A stretch of 64,000 nt of DNA, taken from NCBI RefSeq assembly GCF_035222485.1, contig NC_085920.1, positions 6,992,001 to 7,056,000 on the forward strand, in the 5' to 3' direction. Both the position numbers and the translations under genes were made by a program. Positions within the stretch are counted from its first letter, which is position 1; each line of letters opens with the position of its first letter. Positions 9,964-22,295 of this stretch are shown one piece after another. This DNA comes from Podospora pseudoanserina (taxonomy: Eukaryota > Ascomycota > Sordariomycetes > Sordariales > Podosporaceae). The notes below the pieces were generated by a model, which ran no database searches, was not told the origin of the DNA, and worked only from the letters and a program-made list of their open reading frames with translations.

Positions 9964-12594
9964 TGAGCAGGACAGTAGGGGTTGGGGTTGGGGTTGGTTC
10001 ACTTCGATGGTATTTATTTTCTTTGGGAGGGTGGGTGGCTTGGTGATTCGGATAGGATAGGGGGTTAACATTCTTTCTCTTTTCTCTATTCCCTTGGCCT
10101 TTTTATTCTTGGGTGGGTGGTGGTGTATCACTGGGTTTTGTGTGATTTTTTTGTAAATAACGGGACATGAAGGGTGCTTTTGTGTATGATGTTGCTGGAT
10201 AACGGGGAGAGAAGAGGGGGGGGTGGAAAGAGCGTTTTATATACCCTATAGACGGGCCTTGGCTTGACACGCAGAAAGCGAATGGCTTTATGGCTTAGAT
10301 ATGGAGAGGCAAGATAATTGATATGAATTACTGTATCTGGTCTTCTTTCTCAATTTCATGATATGCGACGTCCAATGATGTTCGCTGATGCCACGCAAAC
10401 ATCTGTCTTTTGCCCGACGTCTGAAGAGTTCAACTCAGGTACGTGTTTTATCCTTGAACGCGTTCCTGTGAATGTGATAGGCTGCTACCTGAACTTCGAA
10501 CTCTTGACAGACGGATGTCATGGAGTTCGGCTTTAACACTGTGACACCACAGGTCTCTTCAACTTGATTTCTGAATTTACAACATGCCTAAATTGAAGAC
10601 ATGAAGGGATTGGTAAATCCAACATCCTGCCCTGTTGTCAATTCGCCCTTCAGTTTGGTACTTGACAGCTCCGTCACTTGACATCAAGCCCACGGGGCTG
10701 CAGGGCTCGGCTTTCCATCGTCGTGATGTAACTCGACATATCGTGTTCCAAGTTTCATGACCCATTGTCACCATTCTCGAAAAACACGGCTCAATATGTC
10801 CACAAACGTCACAAAGCCTTCAGTCTCGAGCACGACATATCCCAGAATGGACGTTTATACAAGCCAACTCCGACTTCGGCTTACACCACCACATGGCAAG
10901 GACCTCCATGTATAAGTCGATTACGTACAGCCACTTCAGCTGTTGATTTCGACTACAACCCTAACGATCAGCAATGTATCAGATCAGATGTTCCTGAGTA
11001 GCATTGATCGACAGCGGGAATAGTTGCAAGCTGGTGGTTATATGCAGGTTGCAACGTCTCCGTGCCGTTTCGTGGGGTAAAAGTCTTTGGTACTGGTCTG
11101 TTCAGCCGTGCTTGGGGGCTCGGGGAACCTGGTTTTGAAGGTCATATAAAACAGGATTTCGGTGATAATTTCAGCAGCTGGATGGGTAGGACAGAAAAGG
11201 GGCAAAGGTAGGTGACACGGGAAGGGGGAAAAGGGGCCGTATGTTGCGGTCTGTTTGCAGCATGCAGTCGAGGATGTAGGTATTCTCTGGTGACTTCGGG
11301 AACGGGAAGTGCCAAAACGTGATGTGTCGGTAGCCGGTGAGGCTTGCGGGGCTCGGCATTGGGTGTTCTAGTGTAGTCGCGAGAAGACACGGCGCATGTA
11401 GGAGATATAAAACCCGTCGACGGGTGATGCGCTTGGATATTTCCTGATGACTGGTGGTCAAGAGTCCCATGTGTGAGTGTTGAGTTGATGGCGCCATCCG
11501 ATGCTTGTTCGGTTTGCAGCGGCCGTTGAAAGGTCGGAGGGTCCACATTTTACGTAGGTGGATTCTGATGCCCCTCCAAGGCCGGGGAACCCCCTCTTCC
11601 GCTGGGAGCATGAGGTTGACCGGTGATCGGCGACGAATCGGATGGGGATCAGAGGCTTCGTTCCAGTTGATATTTGACCTGCAAATGCAGAGGCCAAAAG
11701 CAGGTCGGCCTCACGTCAACCCGCCCACGCAGGCCATGGATGGATGGCCAGAGCGTAGCAGAGAAAGAAAAAAGTTTGTGCAGGGCAGGCAAAGGAGTCG
11801 ACGTTATTGGTTCTTGGCTTGCTAGTGGAGGGGTTCGGGTTCGGTGCTGGGGTAGGACAGGGATCAACTGCACGACCCCGCCAATCCATGGTTTCTGCTT
11901 TCAAACTTCAGGTATCTGTCCATCATGTGCTCTGTTCTCAAGGGCGCATCTCTTCTTCACGGCAAGCCCTCAACCGGCTGCCGACCGAGCTGGCGTGCTT
12001 GCTGGCGGATGTTGATTTGGTGGCGAGTCCCAGGAGGGCGTTTATGTATGTAAAACGGGACTCGGGCGAATGCTGGGCACTCAATGGCAACGGCAACCCC
12101 TCGGCTGGGTCCCATGCTTTCCTCTTTTGTTTCGCGGTAGTGGCATTCTCGGGCGCCCTTGGCCGGTCTTTGCGCCGTGACGATTACGGGGACTCACCTC
12201 GAATGACTCAGGCCCGCCAGCTTGTTTCGTCTCTTTAAGTATCCATGATCTACCCGTCCACCTAGATCTCCATTGTCCATATATTCCATATCTACCTACC
12301 TACCACCTATAGGCACACCGCTTTGTTTCTTGCTGCTTCTCATCCCAACTTCAACGGGCACTTGGCCGCCAATTTATCAAGAATCTTCCCTGGGCTCCAC
12401 GAATAATACCTAGAGTCTCTCTCTCCCCAAGCTCTAGGTGTCCGGTCCCTCTCAGTTCAGTTGCAAATCACAGTACACCTACTGCTCTCGGCCCACTCTA
12501 CTTGCAGCAGCTTAACTTCCTCCGTCGCCCCTAAAGGCCGTTGCAAGGCATCCATCAAGCACCTCTTGATTCAACACCCCGCATCTCGTCCACC
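9964..12594. other. Spacer between ferric reductase and leu4
   Basis: About 2.6 kb. The first 60 bases contain GGGGTT repeats of chance telomere-like look. No open frame here has a start, domain or splice pattern that persuades me. The last 400 bases are the probable leu4 promoter, with TGACTCA at 12204 and CT-rich leader sequence from about 12410. Confidence 0.55.
12204..12210. promoter_or_regulatory. GCN4/CPC1-type site upstream of leu4
   Basis: Perfect TGACTCA, the site known for the general amino-acid control activator (GCN4 in yeast, CPC1 in Neurospora). It lies 385 bp before the leu4 start codon. A partial GACTCA sits at 12191. No exact CCGGNNCCGG site for LEU3 was found in this stretch; CCGGTCCC at about 12440 and CCGGCTGCCG near 11978 are imperfect. 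Confidence 0.5.
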
Positions 12595-14689
12595 ATGCCT
12601 ATGTAAGTTTCCAGATTTGACCCCATTGTTTTCCATGGAACATGGCAGCAGAACACAGTAGGACAGCTTTCCCTAGTGCCACGAAACACAAGACACAAAT
12701 CCGGAAAACAATGGCTAACCGGGGAATTTGTGGTGTCGTAGGCTCAAGGATCCCTCCAAGAAGTACAAGAGGTTCCAACCTCTGAACCTCCCAGACCGTC
12801 AATGGCCAGACAAAGTCATCGAGAAGGCCCCAAGATGGCTGGCAACAGATTTGAGAGACGGCAACCAGAGTCTGGTTGACCCCATGGTATGTCTGGAGTC
12901 CGACTGCTAGACAACAGTTCGGCTAACGATGTTCCCTGCACAGAACGGTGATCAAAAATGGCGTTACTTCCAGATGCTCACCGAGCTCGGCTACAAGGAG
13001 ATTGAAGTATCCTTTCCCTCCGCTTCCCAGACCGATTTCGACTTCACAAGACGTCTGATCGAGACCCCGGGCGCCGTACCTGACGATGTCTGGCTCCAAG
13101 TCCTGTCGCCCTGCAGAGAGGACCTCATTCGCCGCACAGTCGATTCGCTGAAGGGAGCCAAGAAGGCCATTGTCCACATCTATCTCGCTACCAGCGAATG
13201 TTTCCGGAGGGTTATCTTTGGATTCTCGGAAGATGAGAGCGTGGTTCTTGCTTCCAAGTGTGCGGCTCTGGTACGGTCACTGACCAAGGACGATCCGTCG
13301 CAGTCGGGTACCGAGTGGGCATTCGAGTTCAGTCCCGAAACTTTCTCGGATACCAGCCCAGAATTTGTTGTCAGGATCTGCGAGGCTGTGAAGGAGGCAT
13401 GGGGCCCAACCAAGGAGAACCCCATCATTTTCAACCTCCCGGCAACCGTCGAGATGTCCACCCCCAACGTCTATGCCGACCAGATCGAGTACTTCTGCCG
13501 CAACATCTCCGAGCGCGAGAAGATCTGCGTGTCCCTTCACCCTCACAACGACCGCGGCTGTGCGGTTGCTGCGGCCGAGCTGGCCCAGATGGCAGGAGCC
13601 GACAGAGTAGAGGGGTGCCTGTTTGGCAATGGGGAGCGGACAGGAAACGTTGATCTGGTCACTCTTGCCCTCAACCTTTACACACAGGGCGTGACTCCCA
13701 ACATCGACTTCTCGGACCTCCAAAAGGTCATCAAGACAGTGGAGGAGTGCAACAAGATCGAGGTTCACCCACGTGCGCCGTACGGTGGGTCTCTGGTGGT
13801 GTGCGCTTTCAGCGGATCTCACCAGGATGCTATCAAGAAGGGCTTCCAAATCCGGGAGAAGGAGGGTAAGGAGTACGATGACCACTGGCAGATTCCTTAC
13901 CTCCCTCTGGACCCCAAGGATATTGGTCGCGACTACCAGGCCGTCATCCGCGTCAACTCGCAGTCTGGAAAGGGTGGTGCCGCTTGGGTTATCCAGCAAA
14001 ACCTGCATCTGGACCTCCCACGTGGTCTGCAAGTCGCTTTCGCCAAGGTCGTACAGGCTATGGCGGAGCAGAAGGGTCGCGAGCTCCTTCCCACTGAGAT
14101 TACTGACCTCTTCCGGGAGACTTACCACCTTGACAAGAACTCCCGCTTCAACATTGTTGACTACAACGTCAACCCCGACCGTTCCGCCTCTCCCGCACCT
14201 CCGGCCCCTGGCAAGACCCAGGATACTAAGAATCTGATGAGAGTCTTCGAGGGTGTTATTTTGATTGACGGCAAAGAGTACAAGCTCCGCGGCCGTGGCA
14301 ACGGTCCGATCTCCAGTGCCGCAAACGCTCTCCGAACCATTGGTATTGACTTGGATGTCCAGGACTACAAGGAGCATGCTGTCGGCCGGGGACGGGAAGT
14401 CAAGGCGGCGACATTCATCGAATGCGTGGCCCCGGGTGTGGAAGAGAAGGTTTGGGGAGTGGGCATCCACGAGGATGTGGTCCAGAGCTCGCTGATTGCG
14501 CTGCTTAGTGCTGCCAGCAACGTAAGTGAAGTTGATGTACACCAAGTCATTGATAGTGAGAAGCTAACGCAGTATTTGCAACAGTTTGCCAGCAGCCGCC
14601 ATGGGAGCCCTATTATTCCCAAGCAGACTCTTACCAATGGCGGCCTCCAAGTTCCGGACATGCAGTCCCTGGAGCACAAGGCCGAATAA
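12595..14689 (+). CDS. leu4: 2-isopropylmalate synthase (LEU4)
   Basis: First committed step of leucine synthesis: condenses 2-ketoisovalerate with acetyl-CoA. Exons are 12595-12602, 12742-12886, 12944-14521 and 14585-14689, giving about 611 aa. Exon 1 encodes only MP plus two bases of the next codon. The N-terminal TIM barrel shows [14 protein letters not shown] with RDGNQ at residues 41-45 and the metal-binding HPHND at 250-254, followed by [13 protein letters not shown]. The C-terminal regulatory LeuA domain starts near residue 440 ([20 protein letters not shown]). The last intron (14522-14584, 63 nt) is inferred from its GTAAGT donor, GCTAAC branch and ACAG acceptor; it is a multiple of three and open, so unspliced RNA would still be read. 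No strong mitochondrial presequence is seen. Upstream TGACTCA suggests general amino-acid control. Confidence 0.95.
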
Positions 14690-16525
14690 GATGCCAACAA
14701 ACGGGGCATGGGCAAAGACTGAGCAACGAGCGAAGACATGACTTGACACGACAGGCCTTGATTTTCATATGAGTTTATGCAGAGAGGGTGGGAAAATTTG
14801 TTTCATGACATCTCCTTGATCATCACCCTTTTTCCAACATTGTTATCGGCACTTAGTGGTGTTTGTTTGCAGTTACCTTAGCCGGGGGGTAGCATGGGTG
14901 CATCACGGTTCGAAAAAAAAAAGGGGGCTTCGGGAGTGGTTTACTTAATACCAAAGTTTTTTTTTTTGGGGGGGAGGTTGCTGAGACAAGTATTCGGTGA
15001 AAAGTTATGGTTTTATTTCATGGCTGAACTTCATGGCTTTATAACATGGTACTTGGTGATTATTTTGAGAAACCGATTCAATGAAATCTTTAGAGACATC
15101 TGGAGTTAATTTATGCGCCGTGCCAGGTTCAGACGCGGGGTGTGTTCGGGAATTTATCGTTTCATTGATCGCACTCATAGATACATACCTATCCATATTC
15201 AGAGAACAGCATTGTTTCTGTTGGGTCAGTCTTATGTTGGTGTTGCGATGTCGGACAGGTGGGTAAACCAACAAGGCTCGGAAAGAGAAAGAGTCAGTGG
15301 TTGCCTTGCCCAGCCATGGGCGACCCTGATTGGTGGGTTTGAGGAGGCGCAGAAGTGTCTAGAAGAAGTTCCATTCAGAACAAACGGCCCTGCAGGGCTG
15401 AAGAAATGGATGTTTCTTTTTTTTTTTTTTTAACACGTGAAGGCCTTGTTCAAGACATGCTGATCCTTGACACAGATGTCAGAAAGTGATTCTAGCATCG
15501 GTAAAACTTCATCAGAGCATGACAGGTCAGAAAGGAGTTGTGTAAGGCAAGGGTACTGACAGCAGAATCCAGAATCACAGTCTTCTTTGGGCATGCTGTT
15601 TTGAAGGGGTCGGCTCTTGCTCCCTATCAGGCTGCCAGGCTGCATGACAGAGGGGAGAGCCCCATTCCTGTCGCCTTGCAGATTGACGAGATGGTCAGTG
15701 CTCTTGTGTCTAGCGAGGGGCAGCCCCACCTAGAAACGTGTGCACCAAGGTTTTTGACACTGGGCTACCCTCCTGAGAACACTGCAAAAGTGCGGGGCTC
15801 CATATGGGTTCAGAGTCTGGCCGCACAGTGCGGGGTCAGGACCACGGCAACAAGAACGTTCATTCACGTTGAGCGTCCACCGCTTATATTATGTAGAGCA
15901 AAGTAGAAACTGGTAGTGGTCTAGTCCAGAGTCTGGTTGCTGTCTGCTTGTCTGCCCTGCATCAACTCGCCATCGTCTTCTTCCTTTTCCAGAGACCGCT
16001 TCTCCTTGCCTTCCTCGATCACATCCTCGACAGAGACTAGTAGTTCGTTGGCAAATACCCAGGACAGGTTTTTGTGTGCTGTCTCGCAATCAACTCGTCT
16101 ACATTCGACACACTCCTTTGCGTGCCACTCGTCTCTGCCTAGCAGCCATACAGCGACTTTGCTCGGTTCTGGCATCCAACAGCTCTTCAGACTTGAAAGG
16201 TGCGGTTGTTGACTCGAAAGACAGAGTGTATTGCCCAATCTCTACAGCCTTTTTCTTCCGCTGTAAGTCGTGTTTGCCGAACCAGAGAGGCAGACAGACG
16301 TACGTGTCTGGCTGTTTGGCTGCTTTTGGAGCTCAAAGGAACTAACAGCGGCACTAAGACTTTGTAGTCCTAATCCGATAAGCCCCGTGGATCCACGACC
16401 CCCCGCTTGTGTTCCACGCAAACTTTAGCTGCGTCGAATACCAACTTTCTCCCTGTCAACACTCCCTCCTCTCACCTTCACACCAACCCGTTTTCCATCC
16501 CGGACACGGCATCCAGACAGCAACC
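14690..16525. other. Spacer between leu4 and kap95, with a possible minus-strand gene remnant
   Basis: About 1.8 kb. It contains homopolymer tracts (T run ending near 15431) and, on the minus strand at about 15920-16262, two overlapping frames that look coding but disagree in phase (separate entry). The last 100 bases are the C-rich kap95 leader. Confidence 0.5.
15921..16260 (-). other. Coding-like minus-strand stretch, unresolved
   Basis: A GACTTACAG acceptor near 16261 is followed on the minus strand by a frame reading RKKKAVEIGQYTLSFESTT and on through APFKSEELLDAR; it stops near 16095. A second frame, one base off, begins to look protein-like there (KVAVWLLGRDEWHAKECVEC) and ends in an acidic Glu/Asp/Lys-rich tail with a stop at 15921. 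Either a short gene is spliced in a way I cannot resolve, or this is a decayed gene, or one base is wrong. There is no clear start codon. I do not recognise the product; three Cys lie close together in KECVECRRVDC. Confidence 0.3.
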
Positions 16526-19459
16526 ATGGAAGGTTCTCCGGACATCAACACTGTCCTCACCAACTCGCTGAGCCCTGGTAAGTCTCTTGCTGCCTTCCTC
16601 CCCTCTTTGCAGGCGCGCTGCGGTCAACGTGAAATGACGTTGTGATCATCGTTGAATCTCCTCTGACACCCACATGCTAACTGATTTTCCTTCCAGATGG
16701 CGCGCTCCGTAATGCCGCTGAGCAGCAGCTCATCCAGGCCGCTGAGCAAAACTTTGTACGTCTTTGCTGGCCTCGCCCTCCTCAGCCCCTATTCTGGCGG
16801 TCTCGCTAACATGTTCTGTCCTTCAGTCACAATACCTCCTGACGCTCGTCCAAGCGTTGGCGAATGAAAATGCCGAAGGACATATTCGAGCCGCCGCCGG
16901 TATCGCTCTCAAGAACGCCTTCAGTGCCCGCGAGTTTGCCAGACAACAGTCTTTACAAGCGAAATGGCTGAACCAGACCGACCAAGAAACCAAGACCCGC
17001 GTCAAGCAGCTGGCTCTCGAGACGCTTTCCTCCACAAATGCCCAGGCCGGCCAGGCTTGCGCTCAGGTCGTCGCTGCCATCGCGGCGATCGAGCTGCCCC
17101 GTGACCAGTGGCCAGATCTTATGGCGTCTCTTGTCCGCAACGTCAGCGAAGGCAGCCCCCACCAGAAGCAGGCCTCCCTCACAACCATCGGGTTCATCTG
17201 CGAGAGCCAAGATCAGGATCTGAGGAACAGCTTGATTGCCCATTCGAACGCCATCTTGACGGCAGTAGTACAGGGTGCTCGCAAGGAGGAGACCAACCTC
17301 GAGGTCCGTCTCGCTGCCATCACCGCGTTGGGTGACTCCCTCGAATTTGTCGGAAACAATTTCAAGCACGAAGGCGAGCGCAACTACATCATGCAGGTTG
17401 TCTGCGAGGCCACCCAGGCCGAGGACTCTCGGATTCAGCAGGGTGCTTATGGCTGCCTGAACCGCATCATGGCTCTCTACTATGAGAACATGCGGTTCTA
17501 CATGGAGAAGGCTCTGTTTGGTCTTACCATTCTGGGCATGAAGAGCGATGACGAGGATGTTGCCAAATTGGCGGTTGAGTTCTGGAGCACAGTATGCGAG
17601 GAGGAGATTGCCATTGAAGATGACAATGCCCAGGTTGAGAGCTCCGAGCAGATGCGCCCATTCTACAACTTCAGCCGCGTTGCCACCAACGAGGTCGTCC
17701 CTGTTCTCCTCGCCCTCCTCACCAAGCAGGACGAGGACGCTTCAGACGACGAGTACAACATCTCGCGTGCCGCTTACCAGTGCTTGCAGCTCTATGCCCA
17801 GTCGGTTGGAGCTGCTATTGTCCCTCCAGTTATTGCGTTTGTCGAGGCCAACCTCCGCCACGACGACTGGCATTACCGTGATGCCGCCGTCTCTGCCTTT
17901 GGTGCTATCATGGACGGTCCGGAAGAAAAGACCTTGGAGGGGATTGTCAAGTCAGGAATGGGCCCTCTCATTGCCATGATGGATGATCCTTCCATCCACG
18001 TTAGGGATTCGACCGCTTATGCGCTCGGCCGTATCACCGAGACCTGCGCCGATGCCATTGACCCTACTCAGCACCTGGATGCTCTGATCCGCTCGCTCTT
18101 CAACGGTCTTATGAACACTCCCAAGATGGCCGCTTCTTGCTGCTGGGCCCTGATGAACATTGCCGAGAGATTTTCTGGTGACGGCGAGTCCGCTCAAAAC
18201 CCCTTGACTCCTCACTTCAACCAGAGCGTCACAAACCTGCTTGCTGTCACCGGCAGAATGGACTGCGAGGCTTCCGTCAGGACTGCTGCCTATGAGGTTC
18301 TGAACACGTTCGTGCGCAACGCTGCCAGCGAGAGTCTCCAGGCTGTCGCCTCTCTTTCCACCGTTACCATCGAGCGATTGGAGGGCACCATCCCAATGCA
18401 GGCCCAGGTCGTCAGCATTGAAGACAAGATCATCCTCGAGGACATGCAGACCAGTCTCTGCACCGTCCTCCAGGCCATCATCGAGCGCCTGGACAAGGAG
18501 ATCGCTCCTCAGGGTGACCGTATCATGCAGTGCCTGCTCCAGATTCTGAGCAGCGTCAACGGAAAGTCTAGTGTACCCGAGGGCGCTTTCACAACCATCA
18601 GCAGTCTTGCCAATGCGATGGAGGAGGACTTTGTCAAGTACATGGATGCCTTTTCTCCATTCCTTTACAATGCTCTTGGCAACCAAGAAGAGCCGGGTCT
18701 CTGCTCGATGGCTATTGGCCTCGTCAGCGACATCACACGGTCCATGGGCGAGCGCAGCCAGCCTTGGTGCGATAACTTCATGAACTACCTGCTGAACAAC
18801 CTCAGGAGCACTGCTCTTGCGAACCAGTTCAAGCCTGCCATCCTCCAATGCTTTGGCGATATTGCTGGCGCTATTGGTGGCCACTTTGAGACATACCTCT
18901 CCGTCGTTGCGCAGGTATTGCAGCAAGCTGCTACCGTCACCGCCGGCGCCGAGGGCTCCTATGAAATGTTCGACTATGTCATCACCCTGAGAGAAGGCAT
19001 TATGGATGCTTGGGGTGGCATCATCGGAGCCATGAAGTCTGGCAACAAGAGTATGTTGTGTCCCCTATTCTTGCATGAGAATGTAACTGACCCATTTCTT
19101 TTAGCTGCTGTCCTGGAGCCATATGTTCAGTCAATCTTTGAGATGCTGAACGTCATCGCCAACGATGCTAACCGCAGCGAAGCTTTGATGCGGTCTGCCA
19201 TGGGTGTCATCGGGTAAGTTACAGTTCATGGTCATTATTCAAACGCGGCTCTTGCTAACAACCAACCAGTGATCTTGCCGATGCTTATCCTAATGGCCAG
19301 CTGGTTGAAGCCTTCCGTGCGGATTGGCTTACCGCCATGATCAAGGAGACGCGCCAGAACCGCGAGTTCCAGCCCCGCACCATTGAGACTGCTCGCTGGG
19401 CCCGCGAACAAGTCAAGCGTCAAATCGGCGGCGCTCAGGGCATGATGTCGCAAACATGA
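16526..19459 (+). CDS. kap95: Importin subunit beta-1 (KAP95)
   Basis: Nuclear import receptor that carries importin-alpha bound cargo through the nuclear pore and is released by RanGTP. Five exons: 16526-16577, 16697-16755, 16827-19050, 19105-19213 and 19270-19459. All phases agree and give 877 aa, the normal length. The importin-beta N-terminal domain is at about residues 20-100 (LRNAAEQQLIQAAEQNF and GIALKNAFSARE). The rest is an array of HEAT repeats, with the acidic stretch AIEDDNAQVESSEQM near 310 that helps release or bind partners in the family. The acidic loop DEDASDDEYN near 345 matches the usual position in HEAT 8. The C-terminus is ETARWAREQVKRQI and then a Gly/Met/Gln tail. Confidence 0.96.
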
Positions 19460-20591
19460 AGCAAAAAATAATCTTGGCCAGCAAGGAGCTGCCATATCCT
19501 CCCCTCCCTTCCTTTGAGTGCTGAGACCCATCTGCGTCGGCCCCAGTGGCACCCGACAGTCTGTTCAGCAGTAAAGTGGCCCCGTCAACCTCCCCCCCCC
19601 CGGATCCCCCTAAGCAGCGCAACCTCTGACGACACGGCACAACACAATTCCTACCACACCACACACATCACATGGACGAGTACCGAGATGCACAGACGGT
19701 GTATATAGATCCCATTGCACTATTAATTCGGACATCATACCCCTAGAAGACACTACACTATTTTACCGTATCTTTGCGACTGCTGGCACTGTTTCACCCC
19801 CCTTTTTTTTTTTTATTTTTTTTTATCTTGTTTGTTTGTGGGACGGCATAGAGCGATATCATGTACTTGTTCCATGTTTCCAACGGGTAGGGGCATGGAG
19901 CATATGACACCATCATGTAGAGTTTTTTATTCAGCGCATTATTACCCAAAAGGCGGCGGCGGCGGGACGGATGGCTCAAAAACCGGTTCAAGTGGACAGG
20001 TTCTGGAGTTTGGATGGGAGGTCAAAGGAAACGATGATAGCGGAATTCGAACGCAGGTTGACATACACATGGAGTTTTGATCATGATCTAAGCAATGCAT
20101 GTATTGCCAGGACCGCTACTCAACACGCAACACAAGAAGAGCAGCAACAACACACCAAGAAAAGCACCTAGCGTGTCGATTTGGTCATCATGGTTTTGCT
20201 CGACATGAATGGCGGGAGGGTGGAAATCGGGAAACGGATCTATACCCACCGTTTTCTTTTTGCTTTGGCGGACCTTTTGTCGAGTGACGAGAATGGTTTT
20301 TGCTATTGTGATTACGGATTAGGTAGACAGAGAGAGCTAGGAATGAGAAGTTACCCCTAACAAATAGGATGAGGCTGGCTGTGTGATGTGACTGCTGTTG
20401 CGTGTATGAATACCATTAGAGATGAGATGTAGTATCTTGATGATGTCAAGTCTAACGTCTATGGGTTGTTTAGAACGGTGTTGTCCCAAGAAATGATGCC
20501 GTAACTCAGGTAGTATGAACTGTGCCTCCCGCGCGGGAGAAGATGTGGTAGGTAGGTGGTACAACATCTGGATCCAGGTCCATCGAGGTCT

Positions 20592-20656
20592 ACACACACA
20601 TACACACACTCACTCACTCACACACACACTCACTCACACACAGACACACAAGCACA
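20592..20656. repeat. CA / CTCA microsatellite
   Basis: About 65 bases of mixed CA dinucleotides and ACTC tetramers. Non-coding and probably length-variable. Confidence 0.85.
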
Positions 20657-22270
20657 CGGAATGAAACGGGACGGATGGACGGGCCCGGCGAGCGGGGGGT
20701 GGCGGGACGGGTTAGTTTGATTTTGGGATTCTGAGCCGTTGCTGCTGGTTTGGAGACTTGCGGGGATGGCCTGCTCAGATGAGGAGGTTGAGATTTGCCG
20801 TGGTGGTATCAATCTGATAAGACGGGGGAAAGGAAGAGGTTGAGAAGATGGGGTTAAGGTAGGAAGGTAGGCAGTGATTGGGGATCAGATAAGATTTCCC
20901 GCTGGGTGATTTAAAGGCTTTTAGCGGAGGCGATGAGTCTGGGAGGACCATGGATGAGGGGTCCAGGTAGGTAGGTGATGGCTTAGGCAAGATCCAGCTG
21001 CCGGGTGCTGTCGGCTTGGGAGGTGAAGAGGATTGGGTATGAGAGGAAGGAAGTGGCTGTTGGTGTTGGGTAGGGCTTGGTCTTCTTCTCTTGCGTTGCT
21101 TACTCACCCTCCTACCCCCTCCCTAGATGTCCGGCTGGTGCTTTAAGGGAAGGTCGGGGTAGGGCTCCTCTCCGATGATGAATAGGCAGTAGCTTTGTTG
21201 TTTTGTTAGCAGGCTGGCAATTCCAGTTATTCGTAACCTACCTAGGGTTTCACTTGGGACGGAATTGGTGGATTGCCATGATGGGCTTGAGATGGGGATG
21301 GGCAAGGCTCGGGTGATTCGGGCTTTGGTCGGTGGGTTTGTTTTCCCAGTTACACAGAAGAGAAAGGGAACGAGGACTATTACGAGAACTCTTGATGAGG
21401 GGGCGTTTCTTGGGCTACGGCCCGTTCTTATCATGTTTTGCAGCTTTTTGTGGTTCTGGTGAAGTAGAGGACTGGTTCCTCCTCAGTAATTTGTGGTGTT
21501 GAAAGAGACAGAGAAGACATGGGGAGGAATGGGTGTAATTTCTTTTGGTCAAGATAATAGTCCGGGATGGATTGTTCGTTTTATCATTGGGCATGTATTT
21601 GGTGATGGTTGGGGTTGTGTTGGTGATGCTGGGGGCTCGGTGTGGTGGTGGTTGTGTAAGTGGGACAGTGCGTGGGCGTCTTGCTCTGATCTGAGTAGAT
21701 AAAGCACAATTCTGAGTCGGTACATTCTACGTTACTGATTCTGCATCTTCCAGTATTCAAAGTATGTGTTTCCCGGAGTTTGGTTTGGAAGATCGATGTT
21801 GATATCAACATGAAACCAGATGTGAACATGTCCAGACAGTGTCGTTAACACTGTTGTGGGAGTTCAAGCGTCGTTTGTTCAGGGGTCTGTTTTGGGGGTT
21901 CTTTCTTGTCACACCGTCGGGCAGGACTTCAGCGAGCCTCCTCCTCAATGCCCCCACACTCTCACGTCTCTCGCTGTGACACTTTTTCTGGACTGTGCCG
22001 CTGCCGTGGTGGGTGTGTGGGCAGGCAGACAGGCCAGTGGGCTGGCGGCAGGTCGTGCAGCATGAATCGAATCGGGGCTTATTCCGTGCCGTCGTGTTGG
22101 TGGGCATTTGTGGGTGTGGTCGCTCGGCAAGCAGCGGTTGTGAGAGTGGACTTGATGGACTAGAACTCTTGGCTGGGCTGGCAACGAGGACCGGTCAGGG
22201 TGGCAATATGTCTGCTTTGATGGAAAGTACCCAGAGGCTCACAACCACGGAGCACGGCATGTCAGACGGC

Positions 22271-22295
22271 GGGAAGGGAAGGGAAGGGAAGGGAA
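22271..22295. repeat. (GGGAA)5 tandem repeat
   Basis: Five pentamer copies in the spacer upstream of the Zn2Cys6 gene. A second purine run of GAGGG units lies at about 22903-22924. Confidence 0.8.

Noticed and set aside
9976-9998. GGGGTT-rich run, telomere-like
   Set aside because: Units differ from TTAGGG and it sits directly after the ferric reductase stop in G-rich sequence.
9322-10131. Minus-strand frames over the ferric reductase gene
   Set aside because: Antisense shadows; the plus strand carries heme, FAD and nucleotide motifs in order.
13277-14545. Minus-strand open frame of 422 codons inside leu4
   Set aside because: Antisense to a clearly conserved enzyme; Val/Leu/Asp-rich shadow sequence with no family features.
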